DNA of 64,000 bases from CAZCAC01 sp964496575 (GTDB lineage: Bacteria > Planctomycetota > UBA1135 > GCA-002686595), in the NCBI GenBank assembly GCA_964496575.1, contig CAZCAC010000037.1, positions 1 to 64,000 on the forward strand, read 5' to 3'. The notes under the pieces are model-generated. The model was given only the letters and a program-made list of their open reading frames with translations, did no database searches and was not told the origin of the DNA. The translations under genes and the position numbers were made by a program. This document shows, piece after piece, positions 8,565 to 16,377 of the stretch. Positions within the stretch are counted from its first letter, which is position 1; each line of letters starts with the position of its first letter.

Positions 8565-10304
8565 TCAAGGAGAGAAGGTGGCGGCGATGCCGTCGGAGAG
8601 GTTGAAGCCGGACAGGCCGGCGGGGATGTCGCGGTACCAGAACTGGAATGCCCAGCGCGAGCCGGCGGTGAAGGCCGACTCCGGCTCGGCGGGGTTCTCG
8701 AAGTCGAGGGTGAGGCTCCCGGCGCCGGCCGCACCGCTGTTGATCAGCCCGAGTCGCGTCAGCCCCCCGCCGGCGCAACGGAAGCCGTCACCGAAAGGCA
8801 CCTGGATCTGGTTCTTGGCCGCGAAGAAGAGCCCGAAGTGGTCGGTCGGAACGCCGCTGACGGTGAGCACGAGGTCGTTCTGGCCCAGGCTGAAGGTCCC
8901 CTGGTGATCGATCGGCGCGCCGCCGGGTCCGGCGGAGTTGGGCGCCGCGACGCAGTAGCGCTCGGCCTTGAAGAGCGAGCCCGCGATCACCTTGGCGTAG
9001 CCGGGCAGCGGCTGCCCCGCGATGTCCTGGAGCGCCCCGATGATGATCTCGTCGAGACCGTCGGCGTCAAGATCGGCGAGGGGAGCGACGCCGACCCCGA
9101 AGAGGTCGTCGGGGGCATCGCCGACGAACTCGCACAGGATCGAGCCGTCGCGACCGGAGAAGAGGCGGGCGTAGCCGGGACGCCCCGTGTTGGCGAGGCC
9201 GATGGAGAAACCGCTGGGCGCTCCGACGAGGAGGTCGTCGTGGCCGTCCGCGTTGACGTCGCCGACGCCGGCCAGCGAGAAGCCGAACTGATCCCGCGGG
9301 AGGTCGCCGGTGAACTCGTAGAGCAGCGCGCCGCTCGCGCCGGAGAAGACGCGCACGTAGCCAGGGCCGGTCTCGACGCCGGTGAAGCTGCTCTGGATGG
9401 CCCCGACCGCGACGTCCATGCGGTTATCGCCGTCGACGTCCCCGACACCGCACGCCGCGTGGCCGAAGAAGTCGTGCGCCGCCGTGCCGTCCCAGTGATG
9501 CAGGATGCTCCCGTCGGCGCCGGAGAAGAGCCAGGCGCTGCCGGAGTCCTCGCCGTTCGGCTCGTCCCACGGCGCCCCGGCGAGGAAGTCGCCGAAGCCG
9601 TCGCCGTTCGTATCGCCCACGAAGTCCCCCGACCAGCCCATGATCGCCAGCTCGCTCTGTCCGTCGAGCATGTGGATCAGGGAATGGTCCGCGCCGGAGT
9701 GCACCCGCACGCTGCCGGCGTTGAAGAAGGTGTTGTCGTCCTTGTACACGCCCATCATGTAGTCGGGCACGCCGTCCCCGGTGATGTCGCCGGTCCCCCC
9801 GACGAAGATCCCCATCCGATCTCCCTCCTGCTCCCCGTCGTCCTGGTGCATCAGGGTGCCGTCGGCGCCGGAGAAGATGCGGATCATCCCCGAGTTGAAC
9901 TCCCCGAAGTTGTCGTCCTTGAACGCGCCGACGAACACCTCGTCGTGGCCGTCGCCGTTCAGGTCACCTATCCAGCTCACCGCGCAGCCGAAGTGGTCGT
10001 CGGGGCCGTCGATCGGGTTGGTGCCGTCGCCGAGGAAGGTGTAGAGGATCGAGCCGTCGGCGCCGGAGAAGATCCTCGAGTAACCGGGATCGGCGCCGTG
10101 CGCGCCGTTCTTGTTCTGCTGCGCGCCGACGGCGAAGTCGGGGACTCCGTCCGCGTTCACGTCCCCCGCGTGGGAGACGGCGTAGCCGAACCAGTCGCCC
10201 GGATTGTCCCCCTGCACCTGGAACATCGATGGCACCTGGGCGCGGGTGGGCGTGGCCAGGAGGAGGAGGAAGAGGAGCCCAGGAAACGAGGGATGGGAGA
10301 GCAT
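8565..10304 (-). CDS. secreted FG-GAP (integrin-alpha-like) beta-propeller protein
   Basis: A 579-residue exported protein with signal peptide at 1-22 (cleavage after TRAQ). Seven or so blades follow, each with the calcium-binding DxNxDGxxD pattern (for example GDVNADGVPD, GDLNGDGHDE, GDVDGDNRMD, ADLDADGLDE) and the phrase RIFSGADGSIL. The C-terminal 125 residues form a separate strand-rich domain ending in a WYRD/GLSGFNLSDG-type motif that I associate with secreted planctomycete proteins. The FG-GAP fold is known for Ca2+-dependent protein or sugar binding. A cell-surface binding role is inferred. It is the first gene of the minus-strand run continuing to about 6.8 kb or further. Confidence 0.85.
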   Translation of the reverse strand: MLSHPSFPGLLFLLLLATPTRAQVPSMFQVQGDNPGDWFGYAVSHAGDVNADGVPDFAVGAQQNKNGAHGADPGYSRIFSGADGSILYTFLGDGTNPIDGPDDHFGCAVSWIGDLNGDGHDEVFVGAFKDDNFGEFNSGMIRIFSGADGTLMHQDDGEQEGDRMGIFVGGTGDITGDGVPDYMMGVYKDDNTFFNAGSVRVHSGADHSLIHMLDGQSELAIMGWSGDFVGDTNGDGFGDFLAGAPWDEPNGEDSGSAWLFSGADGSILHHWDGTAAHDFFGHAACGVGDVDGDNRMDVAVGAIQSSFTGVETGPGYVRVFSGASGALLYEFTGDLPRDQFGFSLAGVGDVNADGHDDLLVGAPSGFSIGLANTGRPGYARLFSGRDGSILCEFVGDAPDDLFGVGVAPLADLDADGLDEIIIGALQDIAGQPLPGYAKVIAGSLFKAERYCVAAPNSAGPGGAPIDHQGTFSLGQNDLVLTVSGVPTDHFGLFFAAKNQIQVPFGDGFRCAGGGLTRLGLINSGAAGAGSLTLDFENPAEPESAFTAGSRWAFQFWYRDIPAGLSGFNLSDGIAATFSP

Positions 10305-10383
10305 CCCCCAATACTAGCCCGGATCCGGCGGCTCACCACCTCTCCGGCCCGATCGCCGCATCGCGGCGGACGAGGATCGCCGG

Positions 10384-11193
10384 CTAGGGGCGCAGGACGG
10401 TGTCCCGGCCGTTCTTCAGGATCGTCTCGCCGGCCATGTCGATGCGCGCCCAGCGTCCCGACTCGGGCTGGACCGAGAGGCCTCGGTCGTCGAGGAAGAG
10501 CCGTCCCTTGCCCTCCTCCACCTCGATCATCCCGAGCACCGTGACCAGCGTGGTGGTCCCCTCGAGGCGGATGCCACCCGAGCGGAAGCGGAAGCGCGGG
10601 GGGTTGGCCGACTCCACCAGGAGGTCGGTGGAGCTCTCCAGGTCGATCGTGCAGGTCGTGCCCTCGAGCCTGGCCCGGGCCAGGCGCCGGGTCTTCACCC
10701 AGCGTCCGGGGAGCACCAGCGAGGGATCGGAGCCGGCCTCGATGGAGCGCTCGTCGATGCTCACCAGCCCCTTCGACTCGACGAGCTGCACCTTGGCGGG
10801 AGGCGGGCCGAGACCGACGACCTGCGTCATGATGTAGATGAAGATCGCCGGGATCAGCACCAGCCGCAGCTGGAAGAAGCGGTTCCGTCTCGTGGGCCTC
10901 ACCCCCGAGTCCTCGGTGCCGAAGGCCTTCGCGTGCAGCTCGTGGCGCTGCCGCTCGATGGCGCGCTTCTCCCGCTGCTCGTGGTTCACGCGGCCGAGCG
11001 ACGCCGCGGTGCTGACCGCGTCGCGGTAGCGCGCCATGCACTCGGGACAGCGCGAGAGATGCGCGCGAAGCCGGAGCGTCTTCGCCTTGCCGAGCTCCTC
11101 GGCGGTGAAGACGCGGATCAGCTCGAAGGCCTCGTCGCAGGTGATGGCATCGGGCTTCTTCGGGCTCTGCGGAGGGGGGTCGGCGGTAGTCAT
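10384..11193 (-). CDS. membrane protein with zf-HC2-like anti-sigma zinc finger
   Basis: A 269-residue protein with an N-terminal cytoplasmic zinc-finger-like motif (Cys19, His45, Cys49, Cys52, in the H-x3-C-x2-C pattern of anti-sigma factors), a basic linker, one membrane helix (about 110-128) and an extracytoplasmic strand-rich domain of about 140 residues resembling FecR-like sensors. The arrangement fits a transmembrane anti-sigma regulator. No sigma gene adjoins it, so its partner would be encoded elsewhere. It lies between gltX and the FG-GAP gene on the same strand, with spacers of about 80-140 bp. Confidence 0.6.
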   Translation of the reverse strand: MTTADPPPQSPKKPDAITCDEAFELIRVFTAEELGKAKTLRLRAHLSRCPECMARYRDAVSTAASLGRVNHEQREKRAIERQRHELHAKAFGTEDSGVRPTRRNRFFQLRLVLIPAIFIYIMTQVVGLGPPPAKVQLVESKGLVSIDERSIEAGSDPSLVLPGRWVKTRRLARARLEGTTCTIDLESSTDLLVESANPPRFRFRSGGIRLEGTTTLVTVLGMIEVEEGKGRLFLDDRGLSVQPESGRWARIDMAGETILKNGRDTVLRP

Positions 11194-11335
11194 GACTCGG
11201 GCCCGGGAGAGGACCCTTCGATTCCGAGTTTCGGCCGGATCGGCGGGGCCCTTGAGCAGGAGGTGCTCCGCCGTCCCCCCGGGGGGATCGCCGCTGCGGA
11301 GAGCCCGTTCCCGGCACCCTCCGCCGCGTCGGCGC

Positions 11336-12808
11336 CTAGGCGAGCCGATCGATCCCCGAATCCAGTCGCCGGAGAGTGCGCTCCGCGCCGAGCAGCGCGA
11401 TCACGTCGAAGAGGTCGGGGCCGCCCGGCTGGCCGGTGAGCGCGCAGCGCAGGGGCTGGAAGAGCTGTGGGAACTTCAGCCCGCGCTCCCCGACCCAGGC
11501 CTTCCCGTCGGCGCGCATCGCCTCGGCGTCGGCGCCACTCTCGAGCAGCGGAGCGAGGTGGTCCCGGTACGCCTCCAGCTCGGCGATGCGGTTCTCGTGC
11601 TTGCGCGAGTTCTTCTCCGCCTTGGCGTCGTAGGCGAGGTCCTCGTCCCCCCCGAAGAGGAACTCGATCGTTGCGGGCATCTGCGAGTAGAGGCGGATTC
11701 GCTCCTGGCCGACGGCGATCGCGCCGAGGTACCAGTCGCGACGCTCCTCGATCTCCGGCTCGGTCATGAGCTTCGCGGCGACGACGTACGGCGCGCAGTG
11801 CGCCCCCAGCTCCTCGAGGCTCTCGCCGTGGACGTACTCCCCCGACATCCACTGGAACTTGTCGAAGTCGAAGATCGAGCCGCCCTTGCTCACCGCCTTG
11901 ATGTCGAAGTTCGAGGTGAGCTCGTCCACCGAGAATATCTCCGTCTCCCCGTCGAGCGCCCAGCCTTGGCGGGCGAGGAAGTTGATCGTGGCCAGGCGGG
12001 AGTAGCCCTCCTCGCGGTACGTCGAGAGGGAGACCGCGCCGTGCCGCTTGGAGAGCTTCTTGCCGTCCTTGCCGAGCATCAGCGGCAGGTGCCCGAACGC
12101 GGGGATCTCGAGCCCCAGCGCCTGGTACAGGAGCACCTGCTTGGGCGTGTTGACGAGATGCTCCTCGCCGCGGAAGACGTGAGTGATCCTCATCGCCGAG
12201 TCGTCGCAGACCACCACGAAGTTGTAGGTGGGCGCGCCGCCCTGGCGCACCATCACCCAGTCGTCGACCTCGACGTTCTGGAAGACGACGTGGCCCCGCA
12301 CCAGGTCGTCGACGTGGGTCTCGCCACCCGGCACGCGGAAGCGGATGGTGAAGGGCTCCCCGGCGGCGAGGCGACGCTCGATCTCCGCAGGCTCGAGGTT
12401 CGCGCAGCAGCGGTCGTAGCGCGGGGTCTCCTTCGCCGCTTCCTGCCCGGCGCGCAGCTCGTCCAGCCGCTCCCGGGTGCAGAAGCAGCGGTAGGCGTGC
12501 CCCTCCTCGAGGAGCTTCCGCGCGGTCGCCTGGTGCTCCTCGATCCGCTGCGACTGGTAGTAGGGCTCGTGCGGTCCGCCGACCCCCGGCCCCTCGTCCC
12601 ACTCGGTGCCGAGCCAGCGTAGCCCTTCGAGGATCGCCTGCTCCGACTCGCCGGTCGAGCGTTCCCGGTCGGTATCCTCGATGCGCAGGACGAAGGTCCC
12701 GCCGAAACGGCGGGCGTAGGCCCAGTTGAAGAGGGCGGTGCGGGCGAGGCCCAGGTGGATCGCCCCGGTGGGGCTGGGCGCGATGCGGACGCGAATGTCG
12801 CTGGACAC
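11336..12808 (-). CDS. gltX: glutamyl-tRNA synthetase
   Basis: A 490-residue class-I aminoacyl-tRNA synthetase that charges tRNA-Glu. The HIGH-type motif is SPTGAIHLG (residues 12-20), KLSKRHG provides the KMSKS motif about 240 residues later, and RIEDTDRERS is the conserved glutamate-specific segment. The C-terminal helical anticodon-binding region is complete. The GTG at 12808 places the HIGH region at the usual distance from the N-terminus; an ATG at 12907 would add 33 low-complexity residues. It is divergent from the adenosine deaminase gene. Non-discriminating activity cannot be judged without knowing whether GlnRS is present elsewhere. Confidence 0.95.
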   Translation of the reverse strand: MSSDIRVRIAPSPTGAIHLGLARTALFNWAYARRFGGTFVLRIEDTDRERSTGESEQAILEGLRWLGTEWDEGPGVGGPHEPYYQSQRIEEHQATARKLLEEGHAYRCFCTRERLDELRAGQEAAKETPRYDRCCANLEPAEIERRLAAGEPFTIRFRVPGGETHVDDLVRGHVVFQNVEVDDWVMVRQGGAPTYNFVVVCDDSAMRITHVFRGEEHLVNTPKQVLLYQALGLEIPAFGHLPLMLGKDGKKLSKRHGAVSLSTYREEGYSRLATINFLARQGWALDGETEIFSVDELTSNFDIKAVSKGGSIFDFDKFQWMSGEYVHGESLEELGAHCAPYVVAAKLMTEPEIEERRDWYLGAIAVGQERIRLYSQMPATIEFLFGGDEDLAYDAKAEKNSRKHENRIAELEAYRDHLAPLLESGADAEAMRADGKAWVGERGLKFPQLFQPLRCALTGQPGGPDLFDVIALLGAERTLRRLDSGIDRLA

Positions 12809-12924
12809 GGGACGAGGGGGGGCGAGGGACTCGGGGTCGATCGGGATCGAGGGCGAGGCAGGATACGGGTCCCTCCGGGCGCCCGCAATCGCGCTCCCTG
12901 GTCCCACCTTCTCCCCGTCGCCGC

Positions 12925-12953
12925 GTGACCTCCCGGGGGGCAGAGTCTACAGT
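12925..12953 (+). promoter_or_regulatory. candidate promoter of the adenosine deaminase gene
   Basis: GTGACC (12925-12930) and TACAGT (12948-12953) are separated by 17 bp, similar to -35/-10 boxes. The -10 ends six bases before the ATG, so a transcript would begin at or near the start codon and be leaderless. There is no Shine-Dalgarno, which agrees with this. Confidence 0.35.
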
Positions 12954-12959
12954 CCCCCC

Positions 12960-14090
12960 ATGAGCGACAGACCACCCCTCGACCGTGAGATCATCCGGCA
13001 GATCCCCAAGGTCCAGCTGCACGAGCACCTCGACGGGAGCATGCGACCGGAGACGGTGCTCGCGCTCGCCGCCCGCTGCGGGTACGAGCTTCCGGCCAGC
13101 GCCCCGGAGCAGCTGGCTTCCTTCTTCCACGCCGGCGCGACCCGCGGGAGCCTGCCCGAGTACCTGGAGGGTTTCCGCCACACCATCGCGGTGACCCAGA
13201 CCCCGGAGGCGCTGGAGCAGGTCGCCTACGAGTTCATGGAGGACCAGGCGACCGACAACGTGGTCTACGTCGAGGCGCGCTTCGCGCCGGCCTTTCACAC
13301 CACCGAGGGCCTGGGTCTCGACGGCGTGATGACCGCGGTCCTGCGCGGTCTGTCCCGCGGGTCGCGCGAGTTCGACGTCGGCTTCGGCCTGATCGTCTGC
13401 GCCATGCGCAACGAGGACACCCACCTCTCGGAGCGGCTGGCGGAGCTGGCGGTCTCCTACCGCCACCAGGGCTGCGTCGGCTTCGACCTCGCCGGCGAGG
13501 AGGCGGGCCACCCCGCCAACCACCACCTGGCGGCGTTCCAGCTGGCCAAGCGGATGGACTTCAACATCACCATCCACGCGGGGGAGAGCTTCGGCCCGGA
13601 GAGCATCTGGCAGGCGCTCCAGTACTGCGGCGCGCACCGCATCGGCCACGGCGTCCGCCTCGTCGAGGACATCGTGATCTACGAGCGCCAGGTGATCCGC
13701 GTCGGGACCCTGGCGCAGTACGTGCTCGACCACCGGATCCCGCTGGAGTTCTGCATCTCCAGCAACGTGCACACCGGCGCGGTGCGCTCGCTCGACGACC
13801 ACCCGTTCCCGTACTTCTGGGCCAAGGACTACCGGGTGACGCTCAACACCGACAACCGGCTGATGAGCGACACCACGATGACCGACGAGTATCTGATCGC
13901 GGTGGAGCACTTCGATCTCGACTTCGACGACCTGGAGAAGCTGTCCATCAACACGATGAAGTCCTCCTTCGCCCCCTACGAGGACCGGGTGAAGACGATC
14001 TTCGAACGGATCAAGCCCCGCTTCACCCAGGTCCGTCAGGAGCACGACCTGCCGGCACCGAAGAGCACGTACTGGGACGGTATCGGCTGA
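12960..14090 (+). CDS. add: adenosine deaminase
   Basis: A 376-residue amidohydrolase that deaminates adenosine or deoxyadenosine in purine salvage. Zinc ligands and catalytic residues are present in order: HEHLDGS (about 21-27), IHAGESFG with the catalytic Glu, GAHRIGHG, SSNVHTG and LNTDNRLMS. The last matches the actinobacterial-type Add motif. The ATG at 12960 has no upstream ribosome-binding site. A related adenine or aminodeoxyfutalosine deaminase is possible, but the overall length and NTDN motif favour adenosine. Confidence 0.85.
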   Translation: MSDRPPLDREIIRQIPKVQLHEHLDGSMRPETVLALAARCGYELPASAPEQLASFFHAGATRGSLPEYLEGFRHTIAVTQTPEALEQVAYEFMEDQATDNVVYVEARFAPAFHTTEGLGLDGVMTAVLRGLSRGSREFDVGFGLIVCAMRNEDTHLSERLAELAVSYRHQGCVGFDLAGEEAGHPANHHLAAFQLAKRMDFNITIHAGESFGPESIWQALQYCGAHRIGHGVRLVEDIVIYERQVIRVGTLAQYVLDHRIPLEFCISSNVHTGAVRSLDDHPFPYFWAKDYRVTLNTDNRLMSDTTMTDEYLIAVEHFDLDFDDLEKLSINTMKSSFAPYEDRVKTIFERIKPRFTQVRQEHDLPAPKSTYWDGIG

Positions 14091-14139
14091 CGGGAGGCGA
14101 TCGGTCCGGAGCGGTGGGTGTCTCGACCGAAATGGGACT

Positions 14140-14215
14140 GCTCTGTGGTTAATCTCTGGTTCTGGTTCTGTGCTCCGGTCTGTTCTCTGTGTCCTCTGTG
14201 GTTTTTCAGATGCCC
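14140..14215 (-). repeat. degenerate ACCACAGAG/ACACAGAGA-type intergenic element
   Basis: On the minus strand the sequence runs AACCACAGAGGACACAGAG and continues with further CAGAG/CAGA units, ending in another TTAACCACAGAG. It is far less GC-rich than its surroundings and lies between convergent stop codons. It resembles the short-period CACAGAG intergenic elements seen in several bacterial phyla; a related GC-shifted version occurs at 41375-41480. Confidence 0.4.
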
Positions 14216-14249
14216 GATCTCCGTGAGCTCTTACGCTACCGCAGCTCCC

Positions 14250-15896
14250 CTACTCTCCTTCCTCCGGAACCTCGACCACCGGCGGCGGCCAGATCGACCT
14301 CGCCTCCGCCACCGGAATGATGTAGCCGATCGCCGAGGACTGCGCGCCCAGGTCGAGCGCCTGCACCCCGGTGACGATCCCCAGCACCCGCCCCTCTCCG
14401 TCGATCACCGGCCCGCCGCTGGCGCCGGGGTGGATCGCGGCGTCGATCTGCAGGTAGTACTCGACGCGACGGCTGACGATGCCGCGGAAGGTCGAGGCGA
14501 TCACCAGATCGCCCTCCTGTAGCACCTGCTTGCCGAGCGGGAAGCCCAGGACGAAGACCTCGGTTCCGCGCGGAGGAGCGGGAACATCCAGGTCGAGCCC
14601 GGGCAGATGAGGCATCTCCTTGAAGGGCTCGATCCGTACCAGGGCCAGGTCCTCCCGCTCGCCGCGCACCCAGGTCACCAGCTCCGCGGGGTGCCGCTCC
14701 ATCGTGCCGGAGAAGACCGCGTTGAGCACCGTCTTCGTCTCGAAGAACTCCGCGGGACCCAGTCCCGGGGACTCCTCGTCCCCACCCGACTTCAACACGA
14801 CGTGCGCGTTGGTGATGATGTAGCCCTCGGACGAGACGCAGAAGCCGGAGCCCGTCACCTCCTGGGCGAAGAGCTCTCCCTCGCCGTCGAAGTTGAAGGT
14901 GACCTCGCCATGCTCGTCGAGCTCGTAGTGCAGGTCCTGGCCGGTGTCCTTGTCGATCAGGTACTGGCTCGCTTCGATCATCACCACCGCGTCCTCGATC
15001 GCCTCGACCACGTCGAGCCGGTGCTGCTCGAGGCTCACCGGGTCGTAGAGGGCGAGGGAGCTGGTGGTCGATTCCAGGCGAGTCCGCAAGGACGCCAGCT
15101 CGCCGGCCGCGCTCTTCTCCCCCGCCTCCAGGCGACGGATGTCCGCCTCGAGGCGGCCGCGCTCCTCGATCAGCTCGGCGCGCTGCCGGGCCCACTGCTC
15201 GCTCGCGCGCTCCTTCTCGCGCTGCTCCTGTTGCCACGCCTGGCGCTGCTCCTCCATCGCCGCCGCGCTCTGGGTCAGCCGCTCCTCGACGGTGCTCTCC
15301 AGCTCGGCGGTGCGCTCGGCGAAGCTCTCGTCCGTGCTGCGGATCGCGCGGAAGAGGGCGTAGAGTCCCACCGCGACCAGGACCAGCATGATCACCCCGA
15401 AGAGACCGAGGTGACGGGTGCGCTTCTCGATCATCGCCTCGACGCCGCCACTCCCCGGCTCGATGCCCAGCCGCTCGGCCACGAGGTGCACCGTGTCCTC
15501 GCCGATCTGGCGTCTCGGCGGACTGCGCCTCGGCACGGCGGAGGCGGGCACCGCGGCGGTGGCGGCGAGGTCGTGCTTGAGGTGCACGACGAAGCGCGGG
15601 CCACCGGGGCCGAGCTCGAAGACGTCGCCGTTGCGCAAGACCAGGCGGCTGATCTTCTCGCCCTCGACCAGCACCCCGTGCGTCGAGCCCAGGTCCTCGA
15701 GCACGAGTTCGCCGTCCTTCTCGACCAGGCGGGCGTGAAACGCGGAGACCTCGGGGTGCTTCTCCCCGTCGAGCTCCAGGGTGTTGTCCGCGGCGCGCCC
15801 CAGCGTCACCCCGCCCTCGCCGACGTCCACGCTGCGCGGGAGGTCGTCCTGGTGCAGGGGAGAGATCTGCCAGGTGATCTGGTCGGATTCGTCCAT
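14250..15896 (-). CDS. FHA - membrane helix - coiled-coil - trypsin-like serine protease
   Basis: A 548-residue protein. Residues about 20-105 form an FHA phosphothreonine-binding domain (TLGRAADNTL, SAFHARL, LGSTHGV). A basic linker precedes a single membrane helix (about 163-184), then a Glu/Arg-rich coiled coil (about 190-275), then a Deg/trypsin-type protease domain (about 300-530) with catalytic His365 (ITNAHVV), Asp416 (REDLALV) and Ser493 (GASGGPV). No PDZ domain follows. The topology places FHA in the cytoplasm and the protease outside, so it may couple Ser/Thr phosphorylation to extracytoplasmic proteolysis. It converges on the adenosine deaminase gene. Confidence 0.85.
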   Translation of the reverse strand: MDESDQITWQISPLHQDDLPRSVDVGEGGVTLGRAADNTLELDGEKHPEVSAFHARLVEKDGELVLEDLGSTHGVLVEGEKISRLVLRNGDVFELGPGGPRFVVHLKHDLAATAAVPASAVPRRSPPRRQIGEDTVHLVAERLGIEPGSGGVEAMIEKRTRHLGLFGVIMLVLVAVGLYALFRAIRSTDESFAERTAELESTVEERLTQSAAAMEEQRQAWQQEQREKERASEQWARQRAELIEERGRLEADIRRLEAGEKSAAGELASLRTRLESTTSSLALYDPVSLEQHRLDVVEAIEDAVVMIEASQYLIDKDTGQDLHYELDEHGEVTFNFDGEGELFAQEVTGSGFCVSSEGYIITNAHVVLKSGGDEESPGLGPAEFFETKTVLNAVFSGTMERHPAELVTWVRGEREDLALVRIEPFKEMPHLPGLDLDVPAPPRGTEVFVLGFPLGKQVLQEGDLVIASTFRGIVSRRVEYYLQIDAAIHPGASGGPVIDGEGRVLGIVTGVQALDLGAQSSAIGYIIPVAEARSIWPPPVVEVPEEGE

Positions 15897-15990
15897 CGAT
15901 TGGAGAGGCGCGAGACCTCGGGGGCGGTCTGGATTCTAGCCCGGAGCGCGCCCCTTCACCTAGTGCCCGGACCGCGCCGGGTCGCCGGAC

Positions 15991-16341
15991 TCAGGGGAAG
16001 CTCACCTCGACGACAGTGTGAATCCCCCCTCGCACGTAGAAGTCTCCCTCGACGGTCAGCCGGCGCGGCGCGAGCAGCGCGACCAGATCATCGAGGATCC
16101 GGTTCGTCACGGCCTCGTGGAAGTGCCCCTCTCCGCGGAAGGACCAGAGGTAGAGCTTGAGGCTCTTCAGCTCGACGCAGAGCTGGTCGGGGGTGTAGCG
16201 GATCCGGATGGTGGCGAAGTCGGGCTGGCCAGTGAGCGGGCAGAGGCAGGTGAACTCCGGGCACTCGAAGCGCACCTCGTAGTCGCGCTCCGGGTTCGGG
16301 TTGGGAAAGGACTCGGGGCGAGGGGCGGGTTGGGTGGACAT
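15991..16341 (-). CDS. queF: preQ0 reductase (NADPH-dependent 7-cyano-7-deazaguanine reductase)
   Basis: A 116-residue unimodular QueF. It reduces 7-cyano-7-deazaguanine to preQ1 in queuosine biosynthesis. The core TCLCPLTGQPDF contains nucleophile Cys34 and the acid Asp41, followed by the substrate Glu region KSLKLYLWSF and the EGHFHE motif. Length and motifs match the short Bacillus-type enzyme rather than the long E. coli form. It stands alone between a membrane-protein gene and the FHA-protease gene on the same strand; no other queuosine genes and no preQ1 riboswitch are visible upstream. Confidence 0.93.
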   Translation of the reverse strand: MSTQPAPRPESFPNPNPERDYEVRFECPEFTCLCPLTGQPDFATIRIRYTPDQLCVELKSLKLYLWSFRGEGHFHEAVTNRILDDLVALLAPRRLTVEGDFYVRGGIHTVVEVSFP

Positions 16342-16377
16342 GGCGGGGCCGAGGATAGCGGATGAGGCGGCCGCCGG

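Noticed and set aside
16342..16377. preQ1 riboswitch before queF
   Set aside because: The region between the queF start and the preceding gene is too short and has no matching core.
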